A stretch of DNA of 64,000 bases from Gossypium raimondii (Eukaryota; Streptophyta; Magnoliopsida; Malvales; Malvaceae), in contig NC_068567.1 of assembly GCF_025698545.1 (NCBI RefSeq), positions 62,001-126,000 on the forward strand. Reading direction: 5' to 3'. This document shows positions 54,619 to 64,000 of this stretch, one piece after another. Below the pieces are notes generated by a model that worked only from the letters and a program-made list of their open reading frames with translations, made no database searches and had not been told where the DNA came from. Position 1 is the first letter of the stretch; each line of letters begins with the position of its first letter. Position numbers and translations under genes: made by a program.

Positions 54619-56838
54619 ATGGCTTTCCTCTCTGTTTTTAAGCCTTACCATTTGAATCTGAAGGCCTCCAGAATCTCAATCCATTTTCATTTCTTCACTA
54701 CAACCCAAGATCCAACCCAAGATTTAAACAATGCGCCACCTCAACAGCAAGAACAACATGTTCCCAACAATCGCAGAACCCCGCGAGGTAAGACTCGGAA
54801 CCCTGAGAAAGTTGAGGATATCATTTGTAGAATGATGGAGAACCGGGCTTGGACCACCCGCTTACAGAACTCCATCCGTGCTTTAGTCCCTGAATTTGAC
54901 CATGCTTTAGTTTATAACGTTCTCCATGGTGCTAAGAACTCCGATCATGCCCTCCAGTTCTTCCGGTGGGTTGAACGGGCTGGATTGATACACCATGACC
55001 GTGAAGCCCACTTGAAGATTATTCAGATTTTAGGTCGAGCTTCTAAGCTTAATCATGCTAGATGTATACTTTTGGACATGCCCAAAAAGGGCGTTGAATG
55101 GGATGAGGATTTGTTTGTTGTTCTGATTGATAGTTATGGTAAAGCTGGTATAGTTCAAGAAGCTGTCAAAATATTCCAGAAAATGGAAGAGTTGGGTGTG
55201 GATAGGACCATTAAGTCTTATGATGCTTTCTTTAAGGTTATATTGCGACGTGGTCGATATATGATGGCCAAAAGGTATTTCAATAAGATGTTGAGTGAAG
55301 GGATACAGCCTACTCGTCATACCTATAACATTATGCTTTGGGGCTTCTTTTTGTCGCTGAGACTAGACACTGCTAATCGGTTTTATGAAGATATGAAGAC
55401 TCGGGGCATTTCACCTGATGCTGTGACTTATAATACAATGATTAATGGATATACTCGGTTCAAGAGAATGGAGGAAGCTGAGAAGTTGTTTGTAGAGATG
55501 AAGGCGAAGAACTTAGCCCCTACAGTAATCAGCTACACTACCATGATAAAGGGATATGTTGCAGTGGAACAAGTTGATGATGGGTTGAGATTGTTTGAAG
55601 AGATGAAGTCCTCTGGTATAAAGCCTAATGCAACAACATATTCGACTTTATTGCCAGGGCTGTGTGATGCGGGCAAGACGACTGAGGCTAAGACTATTTT
55701 GAAGGAGATGGTGGAGAGGTATACTGCACCAAAGGATAATTCTATTTTCATCAAGCTGTTAAATAGTCAGTGCAAATCTGGCGACTTGAATGCAGCTGCT
55801 GATGTGCTCAAGGCAATGATTCGATTGAGTATTCCGACTGAGGCTGGTCATTATGGTGTCTTGATTGAGAACTTTTGCAAGGCGAATGAGTTTGATCGGG
55901 CAATCAAGTTGCTGGATAAGCTTGTTGAGAAGGAAATTGTCCTGAGGCCTGAAAATTCATTAGACATAGAAGCTAATGCATATAATCCATTGATTCAATA
56001 TCTATGCCACCATGGTCAGACAGGGAAAGCAGAAGTCTTTTTCCGCCAATTGATGAAGAAGGGTGTTCTGGATCCTACTGCATTTAATAATTTGATCCGT
56101 GGGCATGCAAAAGAAGGTAATCCTGGTCTTGGTTTTGAAATTCTAAAGATCATGGGTAGGAGAGGGGTGCCTAAAGATGCAGATGCTTACAAATTGCTCA
56201 TTGAAAGCTACCTAAGGAAAGGTGAGCCTGCTGATGCTAAAACAGCTTTGGACAGTATGATCGAGGATGGGCTTCTTCCTGATTCTGGCATATTCAAGTC
56301 GGTAATGGAGAGTTTGTTTGAAGATGGAAGGATTCAAACCGCAAGCAGAGTTATGAAGAGTATGGTGGAGAAGGGAGTGAAGGAGCATATGGACTTGGTT
56401 TCTAAGATCTTGGAAGCTCTCCTCATGAGAGGTCATGTTGAAGAAGCCCTTGGACGAATCGAGCTACTAATGCAAAATGGGTGTGCAACCAATTTAGATA
56501 GCCTTCTATCTATTCTTTCTGAGAAAGGGAAGACTATTGCTGCTCTCAAGTTGTTAGATTTTGGTTTAGAGAGAGACTGCAGCATAGATGTTTCGAGTTA
56601 CGAGAAGGTGTTGGATGCTCTCTTAACTGCCGGAAAAACTCTCAATGCGTATTCAATATTGTGTAAAATAATGGAGAAAGGAGGGATCACTAACTGGAGT
56701 AGCCTTGAGGATTTAATCAAGAGCCTTAACCAGGAAGGGAACACAAAGCAAGCCGATATACTCTCTAGAATGATTAAAGGAGGGGCAGCAGCTAGTGGAA
56801 ACAAGAAAGGGAAGAAACAAGCAACTGTTGCTAGCTAA
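54619..56838 (+). CDS. Pentatricopeptide repeat protein, P class (At2g37230-like)
   Basis: Single-exon frame of 739 residues, typical of PPR genes. The start MAFLSVFKPYHLNLKASRIS is basic and hydroxylated, like a mitochondrial presequence; a Gln-rich linker follows. The conserved AWTTRLQNSIRALVPEFDH block precedes a long run of ~35-residue repeats (for example TYNTMINGYTRFKRMEEAEK, SYTTMIKGYVAVEQVDDGLR, TTYSTLLPGLCDAGKTTEAK) from about residue 150 to beyond 680. No E, DYW or SMR domain is seen, so it is P class, expected to bind and stabilise or process a specific organelle RNA. The wording follows Arabidopsis At2g37230 closely from memory. The target RNA cannot be read from sequence here. 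The tail is basic (KKGKKQ). Confidence 0.93.
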   Translation: MAFLSVFKPYHLNLKASRISIHFHFFTTTQDPTQDLNNAPPQQQEQHVPNNRRTPRGKTRNPEKVEDIICRMMENRAWTTRLQNSIRALVPEFDHALVYNVLHGAKNSDHALQFFRWVERAGLIHHDREAHLKIIQILGRASKLNHARCILLDMPKKGVEWDEDLFVVLIDSYGKAGIVQEAVKIFQKMEELGVDRTIKSYDAFFKVILRRGRYMMAKRYFNKMLSEGIQPTRHTYNIMLWGFFLSLRLDTANRFYEDMKTRGISPDAVTYNTMINGYTRFKRMEEAEKLFVEMKAKNLAPTVISYTTMIKGYVAVEQVDDGLRLFEEMKSSGIKPNATTYSTLLPGLCDAGKTTEAKTILKEMVERYTAPKDNSIFIKLLNSQCKSGDLNAAADVLKAMIRLSIPTEAGHYGVLIENFCKANEFDRAIKLLDKLVEKEIVLRPENSLDIEANAYNPLIQYLCHHGQTGKAEVFFRQLMKKGVLDPTAFNNLIRGHAKEGNPGLGFEILKIMGRRGVPKDADAYKLLIESYLRKGEPADAKTALDSMIEDGLLPDSGIFKSVMESLFEDGRIQTASRVMKSMVEKGVKEHMDLVSKILEALLMRGHVEEALGRIELLMQNGCATNLDSLLSILSEKGKTIAALKLLDFGLERDCSIDVSSYEKVLDALLTAGKTLNAYSILCKIMEKGGITNWSSLEDLIKSLNQEGNTKQADILSRMIKGGAAASGNKKGKKQATVAS

Positions 56839-58085
56839 ATTACTTTTTGATTAGGAAAAAAAAAAGCTTTAGATAGTTCTATTGTGGGAATACGACGATC
56901 TTGAGTTTCATTTGCAGGAAGCTCATAGCCTGATTTGCACTTCGATGCTTTCAGTACCCTGGATTTTTCAGGGTCACATAGAATCTTTGCGTCTTGTGGT
57001 TTAAACTTTAAGCAATTCAATTTTAAGGAGAAAAGGAAAAAGATAGTACGGAACTGTGAGCATGAAATATGCATTTGTTCCAACATCTGTCTTGTTTGGG
57101 AATTATTTAGCAGTTTTTTAATAATCTAGAGCATCTGTTTTCCATTTGCTCCTTTTGGTATTTGGAAATTCTTTACCTACCAGATTATTCATGATTTCTT
57201 GATCGTTTGGAATCTCTATGCTCTGATTTTTATGTTCAAAGCTTAGGAATCCTTCAAGTTTTGAAGGTTGTATGGATGTTTTGATTTTTTTCAAGTAAAA
57301 CGTAATCAGGCATGTGGAGTCCACTGTGCACACATTAAACATTTCAAATATTGTTGGTTTTGTTTGCTATTTCTATAGATAAGTAAATTGATGTTTTTAT
57401 AAAAAAAAATGTTTTTACTGTTAAAAATTGATTTGTTTACGTGATATGTTATTTATAATTATTTAATTATTTTTTATATATATCAATTTTAATAGTAGAA
57501 ATAAATTAAATTTTTAATAAAAAAAGAATAAGTTTATTCTTTAGTATGACAATTAGTTTATAAAAAAATAAATTTTTTGTATTTAAAATAAAATATAATC
57601 ATCTCTCGATAAAATTACATGAAACGAATGTAAATAGCTTGATAAAGTAAAACGGAGAAAATGAACGTGTAATTAGATGGAATGAAGAAACTAAAATGGT
57701 AACAGGCACGTAAAAAAGGAAATTTGGTTTAAACTTTATAGTGGAGCGTTGTTGGGCAGTTTCAATGACACATTTCCAGCTAAGACTGCTTTGGCAGGCA
57801 ACATCATTGTCATTTTATCATTCATTCATTAGCCATTGCTTTCTCTTCTCACTCTGATTTCCTTATTAGACGACACGCGTCTTTTGATGCTACAGAGCTC
57901 ACTGCACTCATCCACACACCCTAATTTCTCTCCAACTCAGCCAGCCCACCCTTCCTTTTCTTTCACCTCTCACCACCACTCAGCAGTCAGCACAGCAGTA
58001 AATACGTGTCCTTTTTCCTACCTTGCTACTTTACATACGCCTTTTTGTTTTGGGTTGCTGTTGCTCCCAAACTCAAACCTCAGCT
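56839..58085. other. Intergenic PPR-KH
   Basis: PPR 3' UTR, an AT-rich stretch at 57380-57620 that may be a worn MITE, and a pyrimidine-rich leader of the KH gene (57830-58085). The open frame 57836-58102 is leader sequence. Confidence 0.45.
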
Positions 58086-58850
58086 ATGTCAGGTCTGTAT
58101 AATCACCGCTTCTCCCCTGTCCGGACTGCTTCTCCACATATTAGAAACACCCCCGACATTGATAGGTACTCCCTACTCTCATTACCACTTTCTCCTCAAC
58201 AATATCAAATGTTTTCTTTTTTTTTAATCGGATTTTGGCTTCTTTTTCCTTTCTTCAGTAATCAACTCTTATCAGAGCTGTTGGCAGAGCATCAAAAGCT
58301 TGGTCCTTTCATGCAAATCCTTCCCACATGTAGCCGACTGTTAAATCAAGGTTAAATCTTTACTCTCTCACGCCTGGATCTGGTTTTTTTCTTCTTCTTT
58401 TAGTTAGATCAGTCTGATTGAGTGTAGTGATGAGATGGCCTTTTCTATTACCTATATTCTCTTCGTTTCTGATGTTCTTGGCTTGATCATGTACTTAAAG
58501 CAATGTTTGTTAGCTGGCTAAGTGCTCTAATGCGAAACAGAAGTTTATATACTTTACCTGCTAGTTTACCCCACTACAACTGACATTAGCAAAGTTTTTG
58601 CTTTTGTGAGGCTTTCCTTGAAATGTTCTATTAACAAGGATCTATTTTATTTTACTTGTGCTTGATGTCCATGCTTTACAACCTTCATTATCCCTTGTGA
58701 TCCTTTTATGTCTCTCTAATTGATTGTGATTGCTATACTGCCTTCACGCATTGATATGTTTATGTAGCTTCATTTTATGGTGTTCATATGCAGAGATATT
58801 AAGGGTCTCTGGAATGATGTCCAACCAAGGATTTGGTGACTTTGACAGGA

Positions 58851-58888
<38 letters not shown>

Positions 58889-61346
58889 ATTATGTCAAAT
58901 GTTTCTGGAACTGGATTAAGCAACTGGAATAGTCTTCCTCAGGAGGTATTGTTTTTATTCTTGTTTGGTTAATTGAATGTTTTCTATTATATGTACATCA
59001 TAAAGATCACAAGCAAACAATAAAGTTTGAAGTAATTTCTCTTTCCATGAAAAATGAGCTTTAAAGTCACTTCTTACACTAATTATTTTCTGCTTCAAAT
59101 CACAGGCCTTATCAAATAGATTTTGAAGTTAGTTTCCTGCTACTTCCTTTTATACTTCATTGCATACTATAGCATTCAAATTGCCAGAACAGACACTATA
59201 TGTACTGTTCCTCTACAAGTGATCCATTTCAATATGTTTTGCTGTATGCATTGTCATAGGTAAAAGTATCATGGAGGCCCCTGCACTATTGCATTTTGTT
59301 CCCTCTGCTCAAAAAATGAGCAAATTAGTCCATGTACATTATATCAGCATGAGGTACATGTGATACACCACGTGTCACTGTTTGGTTATTCTGTCAACCA
59401 AGCTTTTGTAATGGTACAAATGGATGAAGATGAAATTTTTAATAGAAAGGGTTAATTTGCTCTTTGATCTAACATATAGGGACTGATTTGCTTATTTTTT
59501 TAATAGAGGAGGCAAAATGTAATCTGACTCGTAAACAAGGGCTTCCATGGTACTTTTACCATTGGCATATATGTTAGTGCAAGTAATATTTTTTTACTCC
59601 AAATCTTATGGCCTTTGGTTCTGGTTGCAAAGTTCAATTCAACAAATAAGGAAAAAGGCCAAATTATCACTAAATGAAAGCCTTTTTTCTCAAATGGTGA
59701 ATATCTGGGTTTCTTTTTAACCCTCTTGGTATCTGGTTGATGACTCTAAACAAAAAGATTATTTATTTAGTCTCCAATAGTTTACTTGACAATGAACCAT
59801 CTTAACATAGATGAGGTCCAAATGGTATTCTATAACATGCTTTAAGTGCAGAAGTCTTTGCTCAATATAATGGCTATTGATCAGATCCTTTCTAGTTGCT
59901 AAGATGTATTCAACTTTTTACTATTTTATCACATTTTAGTACCTGATCTTTAATGAAGCATTGGGAAAATATTATCTTGGAAAGTCGAGTCAGTATGGTT
60001 ATTTCAAGCTAAAACTTGTTATCAATTCATGTGCCACTTACAGTTATGTGGATTGAGCCTTCTGATATTTTGTATTTTGACAGAGACTAAGTGGACCTCC
60101 TGGGATGACAATGGACTGGCAAGGTGCACCGGCAAGCCCTAGTTCATACAATGTGAAGAGAATTTTGCGTCTTGAAATTCCTGTCGATACATATCCAAAT
60201 GTAAGCTTCATATGAAAACTGCTAGTACATTAGATTAAAATTTGTTTGTTATCTGTACTGTCATATTCAATCGAATGAAACATATGTTTTATGAGTATTT
60301 GATATTTAAACTCTGCTTTTTTTTATACTTTTACTTGCTAGTTCAATTTTGTTGGACGACTCCTAGGCCCTAGAGGCAATTCTTTGAAGCGGGTAGAAGC
60401 TACTACTGGTTGCCGTGTATACATCAGAGGCAAAGGATCAATAAAGGATCCAGACAAGGTAAAGCCGGAAAAGTAGTCTTGTTTTGACATAAAAATCAAA
60501 TAGTTTGGATAATAATTTACCATCTTTTTCCATCTAAAGGAAGAGCAGCTCAGAGGTAGATCTGGCTATGAACACCTCAATGATCCACTCCACATATTAA
60601 TTGAAGCTGATTTACCTGCTAATTTTGTTGATATAAGGCTCAGACAAGCTCAGGAAATTGTAGAAGAATTACTGAAACCTGTGGTATGTATTGCAATCTT
60701 CATTCTTCTAAATTTGTTAGCCATATTCACAGCCATAGCCCATCGGTCACTCTCATATATGCTTCCATCTTGAAACTCCATTATTGGCCTTTCTTGTATT
60801 AGCTGTTTCCTCTGTCAAAAGGCTTCTGTACTAGGAGAAAAATTGCATTTTACATCCTCTATTCAAGAAAATAGATAAATTAGTCCTTGTACATTAGCTC
60901 AAAGAGCATATTAGTCTTTTCTTTTAAAAAATTCATCACTTGTACTATTAAAAATTAGTATGGCTAATAGAATAATTAGATAGCGATACGTGTATATCAT
61001 GTTGACATATAGGGATAAATTTTTAACAGAAGGACGAGTTTGCTGTTTGATTTAATGTATAGGGACTTGCTCTTTTTTTGAGTAAAGAGAACAAAATACA
61101 ACTCAACTTATACTACAGGTGCCTTCATGGTACTTTTACCTGCTGTAGAATTATTTTTCCTTAATTTCCTTTTGCTAAACTCGATATTCATACATGTAGG
61201 ATGAGTCACAAGATTTTATCAAGAGGCAGCAGTTGCGTGAGCTGACGATGCTGAACTCGAATTTCCGAGAGGAAAGTCCGGGTCCAACTGGTAGTGTTTC
61301 TCCTTTTAATTGCAGTGGAATGAAACGTCCCAAAACAGGACGCTGA
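58086..61346 (+). CDS. STAR/KH-domain RNA-binding protein (Quaking-like, At2g38610/At3g08620 type)
   Basis: Seven exons: 58086-58165, 58259-58350, 58794-58945, 60084-60200, 60342-60458, 60540-60683 and 61200-61346; 282 residues. It starts [20 protein letters not shown]. Exon 2 carries the QUA1-like dimerisation helix [21 protein letters not shown] Ser/Pro-rich segment [10 protein letters not shown] and [20 protein letters not shown] precede the single KH domain, which spans [20 protein letters not shown], then [20 protein letters not shown] with the GPRG loop, and [20 protein letters not shown]. The C terminus ends MKRPKTGR, a likely nuclear signal. STAR proteins regulate splicing, stability or translation of target RNAs. 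The exact Arabidopsis paralogue cannot be settled by eye, but the next gene (RETICULATA-related) favours the At3g08620 side. Two introns carry MITEs of one family. Confidence 0.93.
59259..59560. repeat. MITE of the GGTAAAAGTA family, best-preserved copy
   Basis: Left end GGTAAAAGTATCATGGAGGC and right end GCTTCCATGGTACTTTTACC are near-perfect inverted repeats. Internal phrases AAATTAGTCCATGTACATTA and TCTAACATATAGGGACTGAT also pair. It is 302 bases long, in KH intron 3, with no coding capacity. Confidence 0.85.
60815..61140. repeat. MITE of the GGTAAAAGTA family in KH intron 6
   Basis: Right end GCCTTCATGGTACTTTTACC matches the family well; the left end (GTCAAAAGGCTTCTGTACTA) is worn. Inside are AAATTAGTCCTTGTACATTA and TTTAATGTATAGGGACTTGC. 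Confidence 0.75.
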
Positions 61347-62397
61347 GGGTTTAAACAATAAAATCATCTGAGTTGTTTGTTTCTACACTGCCTGCCCCCA
61401 GGATTCAAAACCAAACATACCCTCTCATCTGATGCAATATATCAGTCCAGCACAAGTTGAAATGATTTGGGCTAACCAGTATATCTCTGGGGAGCTTTGT
61501 AATGGTCCTTTCATTGTTTTTGTGTTTTGAACAGAAGAGAGAGATAGAAAGTTGGTTCTTGCATTTTAGGTTTAGTGAGGTCAGTTTTGGTGTAAAACTC
61601 GATACATCCATTGGATTCATTCTTGTGTTAGTAGCTATAAGGTGTGTGCAATAATAATATAACATGTACTTCTTGTGTTGCAAGCAAATCATCAGGGTGA
61701 AAATACGTCTATGAGTTGGGCCTATTATACTCTTGGGTTTATGAGGAGCTAGAGAAGCAGATGGATTTAGCAGAGCATTTCAACCCATCTCTTAATGGCT
61801 CGATAGAGCCTGGAATTTGAATATTTGTCTTCACAAATGAATGTAGCAGCAGTATTTCAAAATATTGGGACCATTTGATTTGGCTTAAAGTACTTGGTAG
61901 GTCCCAGGGACTAGATCAATTTAATTTTAATTTCTCTATTTTTAAATGGATCAATTTTCTTTATAAAATTTATTTTTTTCAATAGTAGTTTAATTCCAAA
62001 CAAAATCATACGAGCTTATGAACTTTGTTAAACAGTAAATTATATTTTTTAATCAGTTTGTTTGAATCTTTTAGAGTGATTCATTCAAAAATAGAGGGAC
62101 TAATTTGATTAGGTCTTAGAGGAATTTGATATTGAGGTTGTGCATAAAGCATCTCCAGAACGCAAGCAAGCATTCAAGTTAAGATGACTACGGAAGCGAT
62201 GGCATGTTACAACCATCCAATTCTACAAACCGTCGTATTCTATATCTTGCGGCTGTTATAAGTCTTCAAGGAAAGAATTGCAAGTAATAAACTCTTTATT
62301 TCGATATTAAGTAATTAGTCCCTCACGCAAAAAAAATTAAATAAATTAATCCCTATCAATTAACAGTAATGTTAATATTTTTCATCAATTATATATA
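61347..62397. other. KH gene 3' UTR and intergenic
   Basis: KH 3' UTR for the first few hundred bases. About 61900-62125 is a worn inverted repeat (CCAGGGACTAGATCAATTTA against AAAATAGAGGGACTAATTTG). No gene was seen. Confidence 0.5.
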
Positions 62398-62858
62398 ATT
62401 TTGATTGTTATAATTACAAATTTAGAGCCTCAATGTTTAAAAATTTGACCTATTTGATCAATATAAAAATAAAAGGGATTGGAGAGGTATTTCTATCAAA
62501 TACAGAATTTTGATTGCTATAATGACAAATCTAACCTCGATGTTTAAAATTTTGAAAAAGAACAATTTGATCAATATTGAAATTGAGAGGGACTAGATAG
62601 GTGTTTTTACCAAATACAAAATCATGTTTTAGAAGGAAAAAATCCAACCTATATAATTAGCCTTGATGTTTAAAATTTTGAGAGGGACTAATTTGATCAA
62701 TATCAATCTTAAGAGGGGCTTAAGAGATGTTTTTACCAAATACAAAATTTTGATTGGTATGATTACAAGCTCGATGTTTTAAAATTTTGGAAAAGACCAA
62801 CTTGATCTGTATCGAAATTGCTAGGGACTGGAGAGGTATTTTCACCAAAAACAAAATA
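62398..62858. repeat. Four tandem units of ~110-125 bp
   Basis: Units start near 62398, 62507, 62621 and 62746. Each contains a CTCGATGTTTAAAATTTTG-type block, AATTTGATCAATAT, a GAGGGACT or GGGACTGGAGAGG block and TTTTTACCAAATACAAAA, with clear divergence between units. The array ends about 15 bases before the tRNA gene. Confidence 0.8.
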
Positions 62859-62872
62859 ATGTTTTAATGGAA

Positions 62873-62966
62873 TCCGACCTGCCGGATTCGAACCAGCGAC
62901 CTAAGGATATCAGTCAGGAAGGCATCCTACTACAGTCCTCCGCTCTACCAACTGAGCTAAGGTCGG
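62873..62966 (-). tRNA. tRNA-Tyr (GTA) with a 21-base intron
   Basis: On the minus strand the acceptor arms CCGACCT (62966-62960) and AGGTCGG (62880-62874) pair, with discriminator A at 62873. The D arm reads TAGCTCAGTTGGTAGAGC, and the T arm GCTGGTTCGAATCCGGC contains the GGTTCGAATCC box B. The anticodon GTA is at 62933-62931. An intron at 62929-62909 lies one base after the anticodon, the canonical site, and leaves a 73-base mature tRNA before CCA. Intron-containing tRNA-Tyr is the normal state in plants. The minus-strand flank just past the gene is TT-CCATTAAAAC; a strong T run is not obvious. Confidence 0.96.
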
Positions 62967-63333
62967 ATTGCAACTTTGCGGTAAGAAGTCACATTTTATT
63001 ATATTATCAAAATTTAAAAGCAAATTCCCACACAACCCTATTTTTCACTCTTCGCCCGAGGCTCAACAACCATCTTTTTCCATCTCTGCATATACGATCT
63101 CACATTCTGGTATTCCCTTTTCAACTACATTTCTCGCTTTCTCTTTGTATATCTTTGCTCCTCCTTTTCATCATCATCTTACCTTATTCACATTTTTCTC
63201 TCAACTGCTCTTTTAATCATATATAATAATTTTTATTTAAAATGAAAGATTCTGTGCAGGTTTAGATTTAACACTTTGCAGAGTTGAGTTTTGAGGAAAC
63301 AAGTTCGATCAAATCACTGAAGCAATCCATCAA
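62967..63333. other. Promoter and leader of the RETICULATA-related gene
   Basis: Also the 5' flank of the tRNA gene on the other strand. Pyrimidine-rich stretch at 63020-63220. A leader intron ending at TGTGCAG near 63260 is possible. No other gene was seen. Confidence 0.4.
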
Positions 63334-64000
63334 ATGGCTGCTATGGCTCGGTATCTTTTCTCGGACCTGCCGAGACAATCGCCTAACATGACTGATACCT
63401 GCCGTCTCAGATCACAACCTCCTCATGTCGTTTCCTTCCCAAGAAACCAACCGTTCCGTTTTCAATGTTCTCAGATGTCCATTCCCAAGCTACGTATTTC
63501 ATGCGGCGGAGGAGACGGTGGAAACCATGGGGTTGGTGGTAGCGGAGGTGGTGGCAGAGGAGGAGGTGGCGGGTCCAATTCCAGCGATGATCCATGGAAG
63601 CGTTTTGGCATTCTGGGTCTTTTCCTAAGTGGATGGAGAGATAGGGTTGCAGCAGATCCGCAGTTTCCATTCAAGGTTTTAATGGAAGAGTTGGTGGGAG
63701 TCACTGCTTGTGTTCTTGGAGACATGGCTTCACGTCCTAATTTTGGTCTTAACGAGCTCGACTTCGTTTTCTCAACTCTCGTTGTCGGTTCCATTATGAA
63801 TTTCACTCTTATGTATCTTTTAGCACCAACAGCTTCCGCAGCTTCTTCAAGTCTCCCTTCTATCTTTGCAAACTGTCCTCAAAGTCATATGTTTGAACCA
63901 GGTGCTTTTACCTTAATCAACCGTTTCGGGACTTTTGTCTATAAAGGAACTGTGTTTGCTGCTGTTGGACTGGCTGCTGGACTTGTCGGGACTGCAATCT
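63334..64000 (+). CDS. RETICULATA-RELATED chloroplast protein (DUF3411), N-terminal part
   Basis: Open from ATG 63334 to the window end (222 codons, no stop), so the gene is cut by the border. It starts MAAMARYLFSDLPRQS; a Ser/Arg/Gln-rich leader with few acidic residues fits a chloroplast transit peptide. A Gly-rich linker (about 70-88) follows, then the conserved region: DPWKRFGILGLFLSGWRDRV, ADPQFPFKVLMEELVGVTAC, ASRPNFGLNELDFVFSTLVV and GSIMNFTLMYLLAPTA with a membrane segment. Another hydrophobic stretch begins at GTVFAAVGLAAGLVGTA. This is the RETICULATA/DUF3411 family of inner-envelope proteins linked to leaf mesophyll development and metabolism. The Gly-rich linker and adjacency to the KH gene suggest RER2/RER3 (At3g08640/At3g08630, from memory). 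Confidence 0.88.
   Translation, partial: MAAMARYLFSDLPRQSPNMTDTCRLRSQPPHVVSFPRNQPFRFQCSQMSIPKLRISCGGGDGGNHGVGGSGGGGRGGGGGSNSSDDPWKRFGILGLFLSGWRDRVAADPQFPFKVLMEELVGVTACVLGDMASRPNFGLNELDFVFSTLVVGSIMNFTLMYLLAPTASAASSSLPSIFANCPQSHMFEPGAFTLINRFGTFVYKGTVFAAVGLAAGLVGTAI

Noticed and set aside
57400-57560. Possible fifth copy of the GGTAAAAGTA MITE family
   Set aside because: Only loose AT-rich resemblance; no recognisable ends.
62398-62858. Direct repeats that might suggest a CRISPR-like array
   Set aside because: Units are ~115 bp, diverged, adjacent without unique spacers, and in a plant nuclear genome.
62867-63226. Plus-strand open frame starting MESDLPDSNQRPKDIS
   Set aside because: Its beginning is the antisense of the tRNA-Tyr gene, a known false-protein pattern; the rest is leader of the next gene.

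Overview
This is plant nuclear DNA. It has AT-rich intergenic sequence, short GT-AG introns, and gene families found only in plants: SCARECROW/GRAS, PPR, PIN-LIKES, RLCK-VII kinase and RETICULATA-related. Protein similarity and the style of the degenerate LTRs point to a eudicot, most likely Malvaceae (cotton or a relative). That placement is an inference from memory, not a search result.

Left part (1-14.4 kb) is repeat-rich. It holds a Ty3/gypsy fossil, the last five exons of a GOLD-domain gene entering from the left, the 3' part of a Ty1/copia fossil, and a second copy of the GOLD gene's 3' flank. That second copy is split by a 3.9-kb insertion carrying pieces of host genes: two coiled-coil exons resembling BLISTER and a decayed 5' piece of SEC22. 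The insertion is flanked by a 9-bp direct repeat with one mismatch and looks like a Pack-MULE-type gene-capturing element.

Middle part (14.4-51.5 kb) is gene-rich. In order: SCARECROW (+), PECT1 (-, nine exons, with a gypsy fragment in a large intron), a PBL8-like receptor-like cytoplasmic kinase (+), a small secreted 12-cysteine protein (+), a membrane RING E3 (+), a coiled-coil protein (-), a bromodomain protein (-), a RING-H2 E3 with a C-terminal membrane anchor (+), and PILS6 (-). The run membrane-RING / coiled-coil / RING-H2 / PILS6 seems to match Arabidopsis At5g01960-At5g01990 in content, recalled from memory.

Right part (51.5-64 kb) has MITE and foldback repeats, an intronless mitochondrial-type PPR gene (+), a STAR/KH RNA-binding gene (+), a ~115-bp tandem repeat, an intron-containing tRNA-Tyr(GTA) gene (-), and the start of a RETICULATA-related chloroplast protein gene (+) that runs off the end. 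The KH and RETICULATA-related genes are also neighbours in Arabidopsis (At3g08620-At3g08640, from memory).

The genes are independent plant housekeeping, developmental and signalling genes. I see no operon-like or cluster-like system and no convincing new biological system. The most unusual items are the gene-capturing insertion, a PILS6 5' splice site that lies inside a GTAT microsatellite, a GC-AG intron, and the small 12-cysteine secreted protein. Exon boundaries were placed by reading splice sites and keeping frame; none has been checked against transcripts.
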